A DNA stretch of 64,000 nucleotides, from assembly GCF_023272795.1 (NCBI RefSeq), contig NZ_CP096829.1:4960001-5024000 (forward strand), given 5' to 3'. Made by a program: the position numbers and the translations under genes. Under the pieces are notes generated by a model, which did no database searches, was not told the origin of the DNA, and worked only from the letters and a program-made list of their open reading frames with translations. Source of the DNA: Flavobacterium humidisoli. GTDB lineage: Bacteria > Bacteroidota > Bacteroidia > Flavobacteriales > Flavobacteriaceae. Below, piece after piece: positions 25,712-34,636 of the stretch. How positions within the stretch are numbered: position 1 is the first letter of the stretch; each line of letters begins with the position of its first letter.

Positions 25712-26542
25712 TTACATCAGTTTTACTGAAGTCATGCTCAAAGAACCCGCCAGTAATTTATCATTAAATAGACTTAAATTATCTGTTCTATCTTTTAAAC
25801 CTAACGTATACAATAACGGAAGATAATGTTCTGGAGTTGGAACTGCCAATTGAATGGCTTTATTCATTTTTTCGAAATCAATTAAAGGTTGGAAATTTCC
25901 ATCTAATAAATAATTATTTACCGTTTCACGGGCTTCAATTGCCCAATCGTAGCCGTAATTATCTTTGTCAAAATTTCTAAAATCAACCATTCTAAGATTA
26001 TGAACAATATTACCGCTCCCGATAATTAAAACGCCTTTATAACGCAATGCCTGCAGTTTCTGAGCCAATTCAAAATGGTATTGGCCCGATTTGGTATAAT
26101 CGATACTTAGCTGAATTACGGGAACATCCGCATTTGGATACAAATGTTTAATGACGCTCCAAGCACCATGATCCAATCCCCAATGTTCGTCTAATTCGAC
26201 CATAACTGGATCTAGTATTTTTTTAGTTTCAACTGCTAATTCCGGACTGCCTTTTGCTGGATATTGAACATCAAAAAGTGCCTGCGGAAAACCGCCAAAA
26301 TCATGAATGGTCCTTGGCATTTCCATCGCGGTTACTTTTGTTCCTTTGGTAAACCAATGCGCCGAAACGCATAATATTGCATTAGGCTGTGGCAATGTTT
26401 TAGCCAGATTACGAAAACCAGCCACAAACTGATTTTCTTCAATAGCATTCATCGGGCTACCATGTCCTAAAAATAGAACTGGCATTTTATCGGTATTCGA
26501 AAACGTTGATGAAATCGAATGTAAGTCGTTTAGTGTTGTCAT
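25712..26542 (-). CDS. ygiD: 4,5-DOPA-dioxygenase-like extradiol dioxygenase (YgiD family)
   Basis: A 276-residue class III extradiol ring-cleavage dioxygenase of the LigB superfamily, closest in layout to E. coli YgiD and plant DODA. Predicted metal ligands are the histidines of LFLGHGSPMNA (about residue 26), RTIHDFGGFP and GLDHGAWSV, with GSGNIVHNLR as a further conserved block. YgiD-type enzymes can open DOPA to a seco compound, though the physiological substrate in bacteria is uncertain. It is convergent with the propeller gene. A short CACGAATTCACGAATTT remnant precedes it. Confidence 0.88.
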   Translation of the reverse strand: MTTLNDLHSISSTFSNTDKMPVLFLGHGSPMNAIEENQFVAGFRNLAKTLPQPNAILCVSAHWFTKGTKVTAMEMPRTIHDFGGFPQALFDVQYPAKGSPELAVETKKILDPVMVELDEHWGLDHGAWSVIKHLYPNADVPVIQLSIDYTKSGQYHFELAQKLQALRYKGVLIIGSGNIVHNLRMVDFRNFDKDNYGYDWAIEARETVNNYLLDGNFQPLIDFEKMNKAIQLAVPTPEHYLPLLYTLGLKDRTDNLSLFNDKLLAGSLSMTSVKLM

Positions 26543-26631
26543 TGTCTTGAAATTTTTTCCGCCACGAATTCACGAATTTTATTTTAAAACCTTTCCCTAT
26601 TCTCTATAACTCGGATCGTGGCTAATAAAAA

Positions 26632-28041
26632 CTATTCCACGAAACTTTCGTCTTTAAATCCTATCAAATATAGTTTATTTTTGGCACGTGTCATAGCAGT
26701 ATAAAGCCATCTAATATAATCTGTATCAATGCCGTTTGGCAAAAATGGCTGTTCGATAAAAACCGTATTCCACTGCCCTCCTTGCGATTTATGACACGTT
26801 ATAGCATAAGAGAATTTTACCTGCAATCCGTTAAAATATTCGTTTTCTTTAACCTTCTGAAATCTTTTGTATTTAGTTGGTTCATCTTCATAATCTTTCA
26901 TCACTTCTTCATACAAACGGTTCGATTCTTCATAAGTTAAAGAAGGCGATTCGCTTGTTAGAGTATCCAAAATCAGAACTGTTTCAAAAGGCTTTTGTTC
27001 GGGATAATCGACCATTCTGATTTTCACTTTGGCAAACTTAAATCCGTACAATTCTTTGATTCCGAAAAGTTCTAAAACTTCGATAATATCACCGTTGGCA
27101 ATAAATCCAGCTTCGTCGGTTTCTTTCAGCCAGAAATAATTGTTTTTTACCACCATCAAGAAATCTCCAACCGAAAGTTCGCTTTCTTTAAATAAAATTC
27201 GGCTTCTAATCTGTTCATTATACTGATTGGCGCGTTTATTTGAACGAACAATAAAAGCGGTATCTTCTATACTATAATTGCTATATGCGGTATTAATTGC
27301 GTCCTGAATATCGTAACCATCGGTCAGTCGAACGATATCTTTGAACTTTTTTACATTGAATTTGAATTCCGTAATAAAACTCTCTTTCAGCAACTCGCGT
27401 AACTCTGTAGCATTATATAAAATCCCAGAGCTTTCTTCCTGACGCATTACTTCGTCTAATTCGATATGTTCGATTTCCTTATCGTAATGAATTCCCAAAG
27501 TTTGAATATCAAGCGCCGGACTAATATCTAGATTGACAGGAGGCAGCTGCGCCGTATCTCCTAAAAGAATCATTTTGCAATTGCTTCCCGAATACACATA
27601 ATTGATTAAATCGTCTAAAAGCGAACCACTGTCTAAAGTGCTATCTGAAATCATCGAAGCTTCATCGACGATAAAAATGGTGTTCTTATGTTTGTTGACT
27701 TGCTTGGTAAAAGCTACTCCTCCGCCAGAAGATTTCTTTGGAAAATAGATCTTTTTATGAATTGTAAATGCTGGATTATTCGAATAATTGGCAATTACTT
27801 TTGCCGCACGCCCAGTTGGAGCTAGCAAAACATATTTTTTATTGATGTCGCTAAGATTATTAACAATAGTAGAAATAACGGTAGTTTTTCCCGTTCCAGC
27901 ATATCCTTTCAAAACAAAAATCGTGTCGTTTTGAGGTTCGGTTAGGAAGATTGCAATTTTCTGAAAAAAAATATCCTGTTTGTAAGTTGGAGCAAAAGGA
28001 AATCGTTTTTGTAAAGTACCGTAAAACTGTGCAGAATTCAT
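26632..28041 (-). CDS. RecD/Pif1-like superfamily 1B helicase
   Basis: A 469-residue ATP-dependent DNA helicase. Motif I is KGYAGTGKTTVIST at about residue 45, motif Ia LLAPTGRAAKV, motif II VDEASMI, motif III LLGDTAQLPPV, and the C-terminal UvrD_C_2 segment has FSYAITCHKSQGGQWNTVFI and YTAMTRAKNKLYLIG. It is shorter than RecD and lacks the RecBC partners nearby, so it is one of the stand-alone RecD2/Dda-like helicases common in Bacteroidota. The start at 28041 (MNSAQFYGTL) is preferred to an in-frame upstream start at 28089. It probably acts in DNA repair or replication restart. Confidence 0.88.
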   Translation of the reverse strand: MNSAQFYGTLQKRFPFAPTYKQDIFFQKIAIFLTEPQNDTIFVLKGYAGTGKTTVISTIVNNLSDINKKYVLLAPTGRAAKVIANYSNNPAFTIHKKIYFPKKSSGGGVAFTKQVNKHKNTIFIVDEASMISDSTLDSGSLLDDLINYVYSGSNCKMILLGDTAQLPPVNLDISPALDIQTLGIHYDKEIEHIELDEVMRQEESSGILYNATELRELLKESFITEFKFNVKKFKDIVRLTDGYDIQDAINTAYSNYSIEDTAFIVRSNKRANQYNEQIRSRILFKESELSVGDFLMVVKNNYFWLKETDEAGFIANGDIIEVLELFGIKELYGFKFAKVKIRMVDYPEQKPFETVLILDTLTSESPSLTYEESNRLYEEVMKDYEDEPTKYKRFQKVKENEYFNGLQVKFSYAITCHKSQGGQWNTVFIEQPFLPNGIDTDYIRWLYTAMTRAKNKLYLIGFKDESFVE

Positions 28042-28385
28042 AAAGTAATATTGAAATACAAAGTTCGCTTTTTTTAATGGCAATGGCAAAAATCAATTTC
28101 AATGTCAATTTCAAATTTCAATAACAATTTCAATACCCAAAATACAAATTGAGAAACCATATAAGTCATATAAGTTAATATAATCTAGAAACCAAAATTT
28201 AAATGAACTTATATAACTTATATGGTTCAAAAACAGCAAACTAAACTTTTTCTTAACCTTGTTTTAAACTTAAATCCAAATTGTTTTTTGAAATTGCAAT
28301 TATAATTGTTCCTTTTTAATTTGTAAGTTTGTGGTCGCTTAAATTCTTTCTTGATTTAAAACAGGTAACGAATTGTAAATCAACT
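28042..28385. other. Divergent intergenic region with a 22-nt-arm palindrome
   Basis: This 344-bp spacer separates the helicase and the DUF3822 gene. It has runs of CAATTTCAAT-type words near 28085-28135 and a near-perfect inverted repeat with arms 28155-28176 and 28206-28227 (21 of 22 match, 29-nt loop), each arm being two copies of a CATATAAGT-like word. No coding frame is credible. Promoters for both genes should lie here. Confidence 0.6.
28155..28227. repeat. Intergenic inverted repeat with duplicated CATATAAGT words
   Basis: The arms 28155-28176 and 28206-28227 pair at 21 of 22 positions. The stem is AT-rich and lacks a flanking T-tract, so it is not an obvious terminator. It lies between two divergent genes. 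Confidence 0.7.
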
Positions 28386-29207
28386 ATGTCATTACAAAAC
28401 ACTAACATTACTTCAAAAAATTACAGAAAACTTTCTATTCAGGTTTCTCTGACTGGATTCTCCTATTGCTGTTTTGATACTCTAAATAATATCATTACTT
28501 CATTCAAAGAAATAAAGTTTGATACTGCTGGCAAAACCGCTCGAATTGAAGATCTATTCAGCGATGCTTTCAAGAATAATCCTGAATTAAAAAACACTTA
28601 TGATGAAGTAATGGTTATTCACAATAATAACCTTTCAACTTTTGTTCCGACTGCTTTGTTTGATGAGAATTATTTAGGAAGTTATTTGCAATATACGACG
28701 AAAGTATTTGAAACGGATCATTTTACCTTTGATCAAATTCCTAATTATCAGATGAATTCGGTTTATATTCCGTTTGTGAATATCAACAATTTCTTGATCG
28801 ATAACGTAGGTTCTTTTGATTACAAACACGCGAACAGCATTTTGGTCGAAAAAATCTTGGACAGCTCCAGAAACAACGACGATAAGAAAATGATCGTCAA
28901 TTTTAATCCAGGTAATTTTGAAATTATCGTGGTGCAGAATCAAAAACTTTTGCTGTTTAATTCCTTCGAATACAATACTCCGGAAGATTTTATCTATTAT
29001 ATTTTATTCACGGCAGAACAAATGAGCATGAATCCTGAAAGTTTCAAACTGGAATTTTTAGGAACCATTACAGAAAACGATCCGTTTTATGCTCTAGCTT
29101 ACAAATATGTACGCCATATTTCTTTCATGGATGTTTCAAAACTGAAAGAAAGAAATAGCTTTACAACAGCTCAAAATCAAAAACATTATATCTTATTTCA
29201 ATCATGA
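28386..29207 (+). CDS. DUF3822 family protein
   Basis: A 273-residue protein of unknown function found across Flavobacteriia directly in front of rsmD. The layout suggests an actin-like/ASKHA-type fold: LSIQVSLTGFSYCCFDTLNN at the N-terminus, FVPTALFDENYLGSYLQYT in the middle and KMIVNFNPGNFEIIVVQNQK towards the C-terminus, where strands pair as in ATPase folds; this structural reading is inference. ATG 28386 is chosen over an in-frame TTG at 28329. Its stop overlaps the rsmD start as ATGA, so the two are translationally coupled. Confidence 0.82.
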   Translation: MSLQNTNITSKNYRKLSIQVSLTGFSYCCFDTLNNIITSFKEIKFDTAGKTARIEDLFSDAFKNNPELKNTYDEVMVIHNNNLSTFVPTALFDENYLGSYLQYTTKVFETDHFTFDQIPNYQMNSVYIPFVNINNFLIDNVGSFDYKHANSILVEKILDSSRNNDDKKMIVNFNPGNFEIIVVQNQKLLLFNSFEYNTPEDFIYYILFTAEQMSMNPESFKLEFLGTITENDPFYALAYKYVRHISFMDVSKLKERNSFTTAQNQKHYILFQS

Positions 29208-29809
29208 GAATCATTTCAGGAAAATATAAAGGACGCAGAATTTTTCCGCCAAAAAATCTACCTGTGAGACCAACGACTGATATGAGTAAAGAAGCATTAT
29301 TTAATGTTTTGAATAATCATTTTAGTTTTGACAGTTTAAAAGTTTTAGATCTTTTTTCGGGAACAGGAAACATCAGTTATGAATTTGCTTCACGCGGAAG
29401 CGCGCCTATCACTTCAGTTGATGGTGATTTTGGATGCGTTAAATTTATCAAACAAGTGTCATCAGAATATGATTTTGATATTGCGGCAACCAAAAGCGAT
29501 GTTTTTAAATTTTTAGAAAACTGCAAAACTACTTACGATATTATCTTCGCAGATCCGCCTTACGGATTGGATCAGGCGACTTTTGAAAAAATTGTTCTAA
29601 CCGTTTTCGAAAGAGATTTATTGGAAGAAGACGGAATGATGATTATTGAACATTCTAAATATACAAAGCTCGATCACATGATTAATTTTTCTTTCCAGAA
29701 AAGTTATGGCGGTTCTTATTTTAGTTTCTTCGAACTAAATTCTACCGACGACGATGAAGAATTGCCTCATGATGATTCTAAAAAAGAATCTGAAGAAGAT
29801 GAAGGGTAA
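29204..29809 (+). CDS. rsmD: 16S rRNA (guanine966-N2)-methyltransferase
   Basis: A 201-residue RsmD-type methyltransferase. The N-terminal signature MRIISGKYKGRRIFPP and RPTTDMSKEALFNVL, the SAM-binding LDLFSGTGNISYEFASRG, and the catalytic IIFADPPYGLD (DPPY) are all in place. It methylates G966 of 16S rRNA in the 30S subunit. The acidic C-terminal tail (DDDEELPHDDSKKESEEDEG) is longer than in E. coli. It overlaps the DUF3822 gene by four bases (ATGA). Confidence 0.94.
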   Translation: MRIISGKYKGRRIFPPKNLPVRPTTDMSKEALFNVLNNHFSFDSLKVLDLFSGTGNISYEFASRGSAPITSVDGDFGCVKFIKQVSSEYDFDIAATKSDVFKFLENCKTTYDIIFADPPYGLDQATFEKIVLTVFERDLLEEDGMMIIEHSKYTKLDHMINFSFQKSYGGSYFSFFELNSTDDDEELPHDDSKKESEEDEG

Positions 29810-29832
29810 TTTTTTTTAAAATTCCAATATTT

Positions 29833-29886
29833 GAAATTCCAAATTCCAATTTTCTCCGTGATGTAGAGATTGGAATTTGGAATTTC
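29833..29886. repeat. Perfect 18-bp palindrome, AATTCCAA family
   Basis: The arms 29833-29850 and 29869-29886 are exact reverse complements built from two AAATTCCAA words, with an 18-nt loop. Further TTGGAATTT words continue to 29945. It lies between the convergent rsmD and barrel-protein genes and probably ends both transcripts. Confidence 0.8.
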
Positions 29887-29949
29887 TATTTTTGGAATTT
29901 TCCTTTTTTTGGGTTGGAATTTGGAATTTAAAAAATTGGAATTTAATTA

Positions 29950-32064
29950 TTATCTGATTCTGTTTTCACTTTCATTCACACTTTTCTGTTTAAACTCTGA
30001 ATCTTTTATTTTTCCGAAAGAATAACGAACAGCAATAGAAATCTCATTAGCATCAACAAAATATTTAAACTTTGAATGGATATTATTCACGGTAAAGCGA
30101 TCTGTATAACTTGTCGCTTTAAAAATATCATTGTAGTTTAAGGTGCAATTCCAGTTTTTCCCAAATGCTTTTGCCAGCGATAAATCGACTATAAAATTGG
30201 CCTTACGTTCAAAAATTCCATCGTTTTGTTTGGTTGCTCCCCAAAAAGATAAAACGACAGTAAAGTCTTTAGGCAATTTGAAAGTATTGTTGGAGTAATA
30301 ATACAAATACGGTTTTGAAGGATGCACAAGTGCTGTATAATCTTCAACTTTACTTTTTACAAAAACTAGTGAATTTGCTGTTGTCCAGAATTTATAGGTA
30401 AACGGAAGGGTGAAATCTATCGTAAAGCCCGTTTCTCTTTTAAAATTAATGTCGGTGATCATTAATACATTGGTTTGCTCATTAAATACAAAACTCGGAT
30501 TGGTTACGTCTTTGGTCTGATAATAACTTAATTTTAAAGTTTTGTCGTGATACTGAAATGAGCTTGAAAGTTCGTCTACAAATGATGGACCTAAATTTAT
30601 ACTGCTCCCATATAAAAAATACGGATTTATATACGTTGCAATTTGACTTAAAGACGAATAATTAGGCCTCACGATGCTTTTTGAATAATTTACATTGATG
30701 CTTTTTGTACTGTCAATAGGAATTGTAAGATCAGCTTTAGGGAACAGATTGGTGTAGTTTTTATCTATAGAAGGCAAAGCTTGCGTTTTAAACTTGGAGT
30801 ACACATTGGTGTTTTCAGCTCTTAATCCGAATGAAAAATCGATTTTTTTCACCTTTCCCGAAAACTGAACATAAGCAGCAAGGTTTTCTTCTTTAAAATC
30901 ATAATCAGAAACTTGGCTTTTACTTTCTACAAAATCAAAGATATCAGCATTTGATTTTGATTTCGCTTTTAAATACAATCCTCCATATTCAAGAGTCATT
31001 TCATTTTTGAACTTTTTCTCCAAATCGATCCTTCCGGAAAAAACATCAACATTAAATTTCTGATCCCGGTTTTGAGACAATTGAAAATCTGTTTCATTAA
31101 AATTATTTTGCACCAAACTCAACAAATGCTGATTGTAGTTGGATCCCTGAAAACCAACAAACAGCGTAGTATTTATCGCTTTTATTTTCTTCGAATAATT
31201 GATAAATGAATTCATGAAATTCTTAGAACTCGAATTTTCGCTAAAAGTAAAGACATTATTTATCTGATTCTGATTTTGATTAAAAGTAAAAGTGTTGATA
31301 TCGAAAGTATCATTTCGCATCTTGCCATTTATATTAACCGACAAATAATCTTCTTCGTTTATTTTATAAAAAACTCCCCCTCCAAAAACATATTCCTTTA
31401 CATCCGAATTTGCTGTCACATCATAATTGGAGACTATAGATGCCTTCGGGATTTCATATTCTAAACTATGATTTTCCCACGGATTTCGTAGATTGTAATT
31501 AAAATTGGCCTTCCATTCTAATTTATCTTTTTTAAAGCTAGAATTAAATCCCAAATAATTATTGTAATTTCTTTTAAAAGATGCGACTTCAGAAATCTCC
31601 GTTTTAAAACTATCTTTTTTACTTACTTTTCTAGTAATCAAAATAACAGCTCGACCTTCGGCTTCGTATTTAGAAGACGGATTTTTAATAATTTCTATTG
31701 TTTTAATATCGGCAACAGATAAAGCATTTAAATCGCTTATAGTTCCTTTTTGACCGTCTATATAAATTAACGGATTTCCTTTTCCCACAATCGAAATACT
31801 TTCTCGATCACTACTTATTTGAACCGATGGCAGTTTTGAAAGCAAATCAATCGGATTTGGAATTGTACTGTAAACCGAATTGGCAACGTCAACCTTTACA
31901 TTTCCGTTTGAGTTAGTAAACATCTTTTTTTCCTGACTGATTACGACCTCATTTAATTCATTTGAAATAGAATCCTTTGGTGTTTCATTCTGAGCGTTTG
32001 CGATAAGTGAGAGACAGAAAAGCATAATTGCGAGAAGAAGTTTTAATGGCAGATAAAGATTCAT
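29950..32064 (-). CDS. TonB-receptor-like outer-membrane beta-barrel protein
   Basis: A 704-residue outer-membrane protein. A signal peptide (ending LSLIANAQ) is followed by LNEVVISQEKKMF, a plug domain at about residues 45-150 (IDLLSKLPSVQIS, GKGNPLIYIDGQ, IKTIEIIKNPSSKYEAEG) and a C-terminal barrel resembling OMP_b-brl_3, ending in VRYSFGKI plus a short tail. The usual CarboxypepD_reg/DUF4480 domain at the N-terminus is missing and the C-terminal TonB-dependent receptor signature is weak, so it belongs to the TonB-receptor-related barrel group. It diverges from a two-component system across a spacer with GTTAAT repeats and is its likely target. Confidence 0.82.
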   Translation of the reverse strand: MNLYLPLKLLLAIMLFCLSLIANAQNETPKDSISNELNEVVISQEKKMFTNSNGNVKVDVANSVYSTIPNPIDLLSKLPSVQISSDRESISIVGKGNPLIYIDGQKGTISDLNALSVADIKTIEIIKNPSSKYEAEGRAVILITRKVSKKDSFKTEISEVASFKRNYNNYLGFNSSFKKDKLEWKANFNYNLRNPWENHSLEYEIPKASIVSNYDVTANSDVKEYVFGGGVFYKINEEDYLSVNINGKMRNDTFDINTFTFNQNQNQINNVFTFSENSSSKNFMNSFINYSKKIKAINTTLFVGFQGSNYNQHLLSLVQNNFNETDFQLSQNRDQKFNVDVFSGRIDLEKKFKNEMTLEYGGLYLKAKSKSNADIFDFVESKSQVSDYDFKEENLAAYVQFSGKVKKIDFSFGLRAENTNVYSKFKTQALPSIDKNYTNLFPKADLTIPIDSTKSINVNYSKSIVRPNYSSLSQIATYINPYFLYGSSINLGPSFVDELSSSFQYHDKTLKLSYYQTKDVTNPSFVFNEQTNVLMITDINFKRETGFTIDFTLPFTYKFWTTANSLVFVKSKVEDYTALVHPSKPYLYYYSNNTFKLPKDFTVVLSFWGATKQNDGIFERKANFIVDLSLAKAFGKNWNCTLNYNDIFKATSYTDRFTVNNIHSKFKYFVDANEISIAVRYSFGKIKDSEFKQKSVNESENRIR

Positions 32065-32122
32065 TTAAAGTTTTTTTTAATTAATGAAAGCGCAAAAATG
32101 CTTTGAAAAAACTGTTGCGAAA

Positions 32123-32150
32123 GTTAATCGTAGGTTAATGCAAGGTTAAT
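32123..32150. promoter_or_regulatory. Three GTTAAT direct repeats at 11-bp spacing
   Basis: GTTAAT occurs at 32123-32128, 32134-32139 and 32145-32150, exactly one helical turn apart, in the spacer between the barrel gene and the histidine kinase. OmpR/PhoB-family regulators typically bind direct repeats with 10-11 bp spacing, and such a regulator is encoded in the adjacent operon. I infer a binding site controlling one or both divergent units. Confidence 0.6.
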
Positions 32151-32202
32151 CTGCTATTTGTTTGCTAAAAACTGTATTTTTGGAACATCATTTCAAACCA
32201 AT

Positions 32203-33561
32203 ATGAAACAAAGAATCAATTTATTAATAGGATTTTCTGTCGTAGCGCTATTTGTGCTTATGACCGTACAATGCTATTTAGTAAAGACAGCTTACGAATA
32301 TAAAGTAGCGCAGTTTCATACGCAGATTAAAAACGAAATTGCTCAAATTACCAATAATTACAGCGATATCGATTCGGCTTTGGTTTCTAGAAAAGAAATG
32401 CTTTACAAAAGCCTTTCAGAAAAATACATGAAAGGGAAAAAAAGTAAATTAGACCTTAAAAATGGCATTTTAAATACGCAAACTCAAAATATAATAACTC
32501 AAAAAATCAAGCGAAAATTCGAAAAAGATTTACCCGATTTTAAAATTGATTTTGCCATTGTTCTAAACAAATTTATTCTTTACAAAAACGAACAAGAAGC
32601 TGATACTATTTTCTCTGAAAAACCTTTTATCCAAAATAAATTGTATGGAAATCTGGCTTCTTTAAATCATGCCTTTTTAGTAAGAAGTTATGTTGGAACA
32701 ACAAACGGCACTTTTGAAAATGAGGAATATAAATTATTGACAGAAGATTCGATGTACGTTTCTGTAATAGATTGGGAAATGATTATTCTAAGAAGAATGA
32801 CGTTTATCCTGATTCTTTCCTTATTCTCGATTGCTACATTAATCAGCCTATTCGTAATTGCAATTAGGGCTTTAATTAAACAGAAAAAAGTAAGCGACGT
32901 TAAAACCGATTTCATTAATAATATTACGCACGAACTGAAAACTCCATTGGCAACTTTGGGGATTTCGACAAAGATTTTAGCGCAGAAAAACATTCGTGAC
33001 AACGACGAAAATTTCAATTCGATTGTAAACACCATTTCACGCCAGAATAATCGTCTTCAGAATCTGATTGATCAGGTTATGGCAAATTCTTTGGCTGAAA
33101 ACGAAATTGAATTGCAAAAAGAAAAAATAGAAGCCGAAGATTTTCTGCTTTCTATTGTTAATGATTTTAAAATTACTTTTCCTAAAATCAATCTTAAAAC
33201 CGATTTTCAGACTGAGAAAACTATTTTAGTTTTAGATAAATTTCATTTGACAACTGCTTTCTTAAATGTTCTCGAAAATGCTGTAAAATATGGATCAAAC
33301 ACCATTATAGTAAAAACAAAAATTGTCGAAAAACAATTTTCAATAAGTTTTGAAGATGATGGAATTGGGATTGCGAAAAACAAACAAGCGTTTCTTTTCG
33401 ATAAATTTTACCGAGTAGAACAAGGAAATCTTCATAACACAAAAGGTTTAGGTTTAGGATTGTATTATGTTGACCAAATCGTAAAAGCGCATCAGGGCTC
33501 TGTAAACGTTATTAGCGATTTAGGAAAAGGAACTCAGTTTACTATTTTATTAAAAGTTTAA
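32203..33561 (+). CDS. Two-component sensor histidine kinase
   Basis: A 452-residue inner-membrane kinase. TM1 (about residues 8-27) and TM2 (about 198-222) flank a periplasmic domain of roughly 170 residues with no familiar fold. The cytoplasmic core has the H-box FINNITHELKTPL (His243), N-box LNVLENAVKYG, G1 EDDGIGIAKN, F-box LFDKFYRVEQG and G2 GLGLGLYYVDQ. ATG 32203 begins just before TM1; an upstream in-frame start at 32158 is less likely. The response regulator gene starts 10 bp after the stop, so they form one operon. Confidence 0.93.
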   Translation: MKQRINLLIGFSVVALFVLMTVQCYLVKTAYEYKVAQFHTQIKNEIAQITNNYSDIDSALVSRKEMLYKSLSEKYMKGKKSKLDLKNGILNTQTQNIITQKIKRKFEKDLPDFKIDFAIVLNKFILYKNEQEADTIFSEKPFIQNKLYGNLASLNHAFLVRSYVGTTNGTFENEEYKLLTEDSMYVSVIDWEMIILRRMTFILILSLFSIATLISLFVIAIRALIKQKKVSDVKTDFINNITHELKTPLATLGISTKILAQKNIRDNDENFNSIVNTISRQNNRLQNLIDQVMANSLAENEIELQKEKIEAEDFLLSIVNDFKITFPKINLKTDFQTEKTILVLDKFHLTTAFLNVLENAVKYGSNTIIVKTKIVEKQFSISFEDDGIGIAKNKQAFLFDKFYRVEQGNLHNTKGLGLGLYYVDQIVKAHQGSVNVISDLGKGTQFTILLKV

Positions 33562-33571
33562 TCCCTTTATT

Positions 33572-34258
33572 TTGAAAAGAGTATTATTAGCCGAAGACGA
33601 TTATGACTTTGCGGCGATTTTAAAACAATATCTAGAATTGCATCAATTTGAAGTAATCTGGGCAGAAAACGGCGAAATAGCTTTGGACTATTTTAAAAAC
33701 CAGACTTTTGATATTTGTATTTTTGATGTAATGATGCCCAAAATGGACGGATTTTCATTGGCTGAAAAAATAATCACCATTAATCCCGAAATTCCATTTA
33801 TTTTTCTCACGGCAAGAAAGCTAAAAGAAGATAAAATCATTGGTCTAAAACTTGGCGCAGACGATTATATCGTAAAGCCTTTTGAAGTTGACGAACTGGT
33901 TCTTCGTTTACAGAATATTCTAAAAAGAATTGAACAAAAGAGAAGTCTTGACGGAAATAACATAATCGAAATTGGTTCGTATGTTTTTGATAACGAACGT
34001 TTAACGCTCAATAATAAAAACCATGTTCAGCAACTTACAGAAATGGAAGCTTCTCTTATTGAATACTTATATCTCAACCATAATCAGTTATTAAAAAGAG
34101 ATCAGATTTTAATGTCGGTCTGGAAAAAAGACGATTATTTTTCAGGACGAAGCATGGATGTTTTTATCAGCAGACTTAGAAAATATTTTAATTCAGATCC
34201 GAAAATCAAGATTGAAAGTGTTCGTAATATCGGATTGGAATTTAAAATAGAAAAATAG
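33572..34258 (+). CDS. OmpR-family response regulator
   Basis: A 228-residue response regulator. The receiver domain (about 1-120) has the acidic pocket EDD at residues 8-10, the phospho-acceptor Asp52 in IFDVMMPKMDG, the switch Thr in FLTARK and the Lys in IVKPF. The C-terminal Trans_reg_C winged helix has LTEMEASLIEYLYLNHN and SGRSMDVFISRLRKYF. It uses a TTG start, since the reading frame begins directly with KRVLLAEDD and no ATG is available. It is the partner of the kinase just upstream and probably binds the GTTAAT repeats. Confidence 0.93.
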   Translation: MKRVLLAEDDYDFAAILKQYLELHQFEVIWAENGEIALDYFKNQTFDICIFDVMMPKMDGFSLAEKIITINPEIPFIFLTARKLKEDKIIGLKLGADDYIVKPFEVDELVLRLQNILKRIEQKRSLDGNNIIEIGSYVFDNERLTLNNKNHVQQLTEMEASLIEYLYLNHNQLLKRDQILMSVWKKDDYFSGRSMDVFISRLRKYFNSDPKIKIESVRNIGLEFKIEK

Positions 34259-34355
34259 TATCCTGCGAATCATATAATTTTTCATAAGCAATTGTATAAC
34301 AGCAATTCACTCGTCAGAATTTAACTTTGTTAGAGAACTTTTAAATCTAACAATC

Positions 34356-34550
34356 ATGAACCTAAAAAGATTTTTCGGTGGGTTGCTTACAATCCTCGGA
34401 ATTATAGGACTTATTTATACAGCCGTCATTTTTGCTGGCACATCTGGAGAAACCAGAGATATAAAATCACTTATTATTTACGGAATATTAGGAATTGTCT
34501 TTTTCATGTCGGGCATTAGTCTGGTGCGAACTACGAAAGACGAATCTTAA
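34356..34550 (+). CDS. Small two-TM membrane protein
   Basis: A 64-residue hydrophobic protein: two membrane helices (LLTILGIIGLIYTAVIFAG and LIIYGILGIVFFMSGISLV) joined by a short polar loop containing GETRDIKS. I have seen this type of short conserved protein in flavobacterial genomes without a function. It starts 97 bp after the response regulator and might be read through from that operon. A palindromic element follows immediately after its stop. Confidence 0.72.
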   Translation: MNLKRFFGGLLTILGIIGLIYTAVIFAGTSGETRDIKSLIIYGILGIVFFMSGISLVRTTKDES

Positions 34551-34558
34551 AAAAAGGA

Positions 34559-34625
34559 CAAAGGTGCAAAGTCACAGAGATACAAAGTTTTAATTACTTT
34601 GTCACTTTGAACCTTTGCACCTTTG
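34559..34625. repeat. Intergenic palindrome built from CAAAG words
   Basis: CAAAGGTGCAAAG (34559-34571) pairs exactly with CTTTGCACCTTTG (34613-34625); further CAAAG words (34583-34587, and CTTTG at 34598-34602 and 34605-34609) extend both arms. It lies between convergent genes and may act as a terminator for both. Confidence 0.7.
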
Positions 34626-34636
34626 AACCTAAATAA

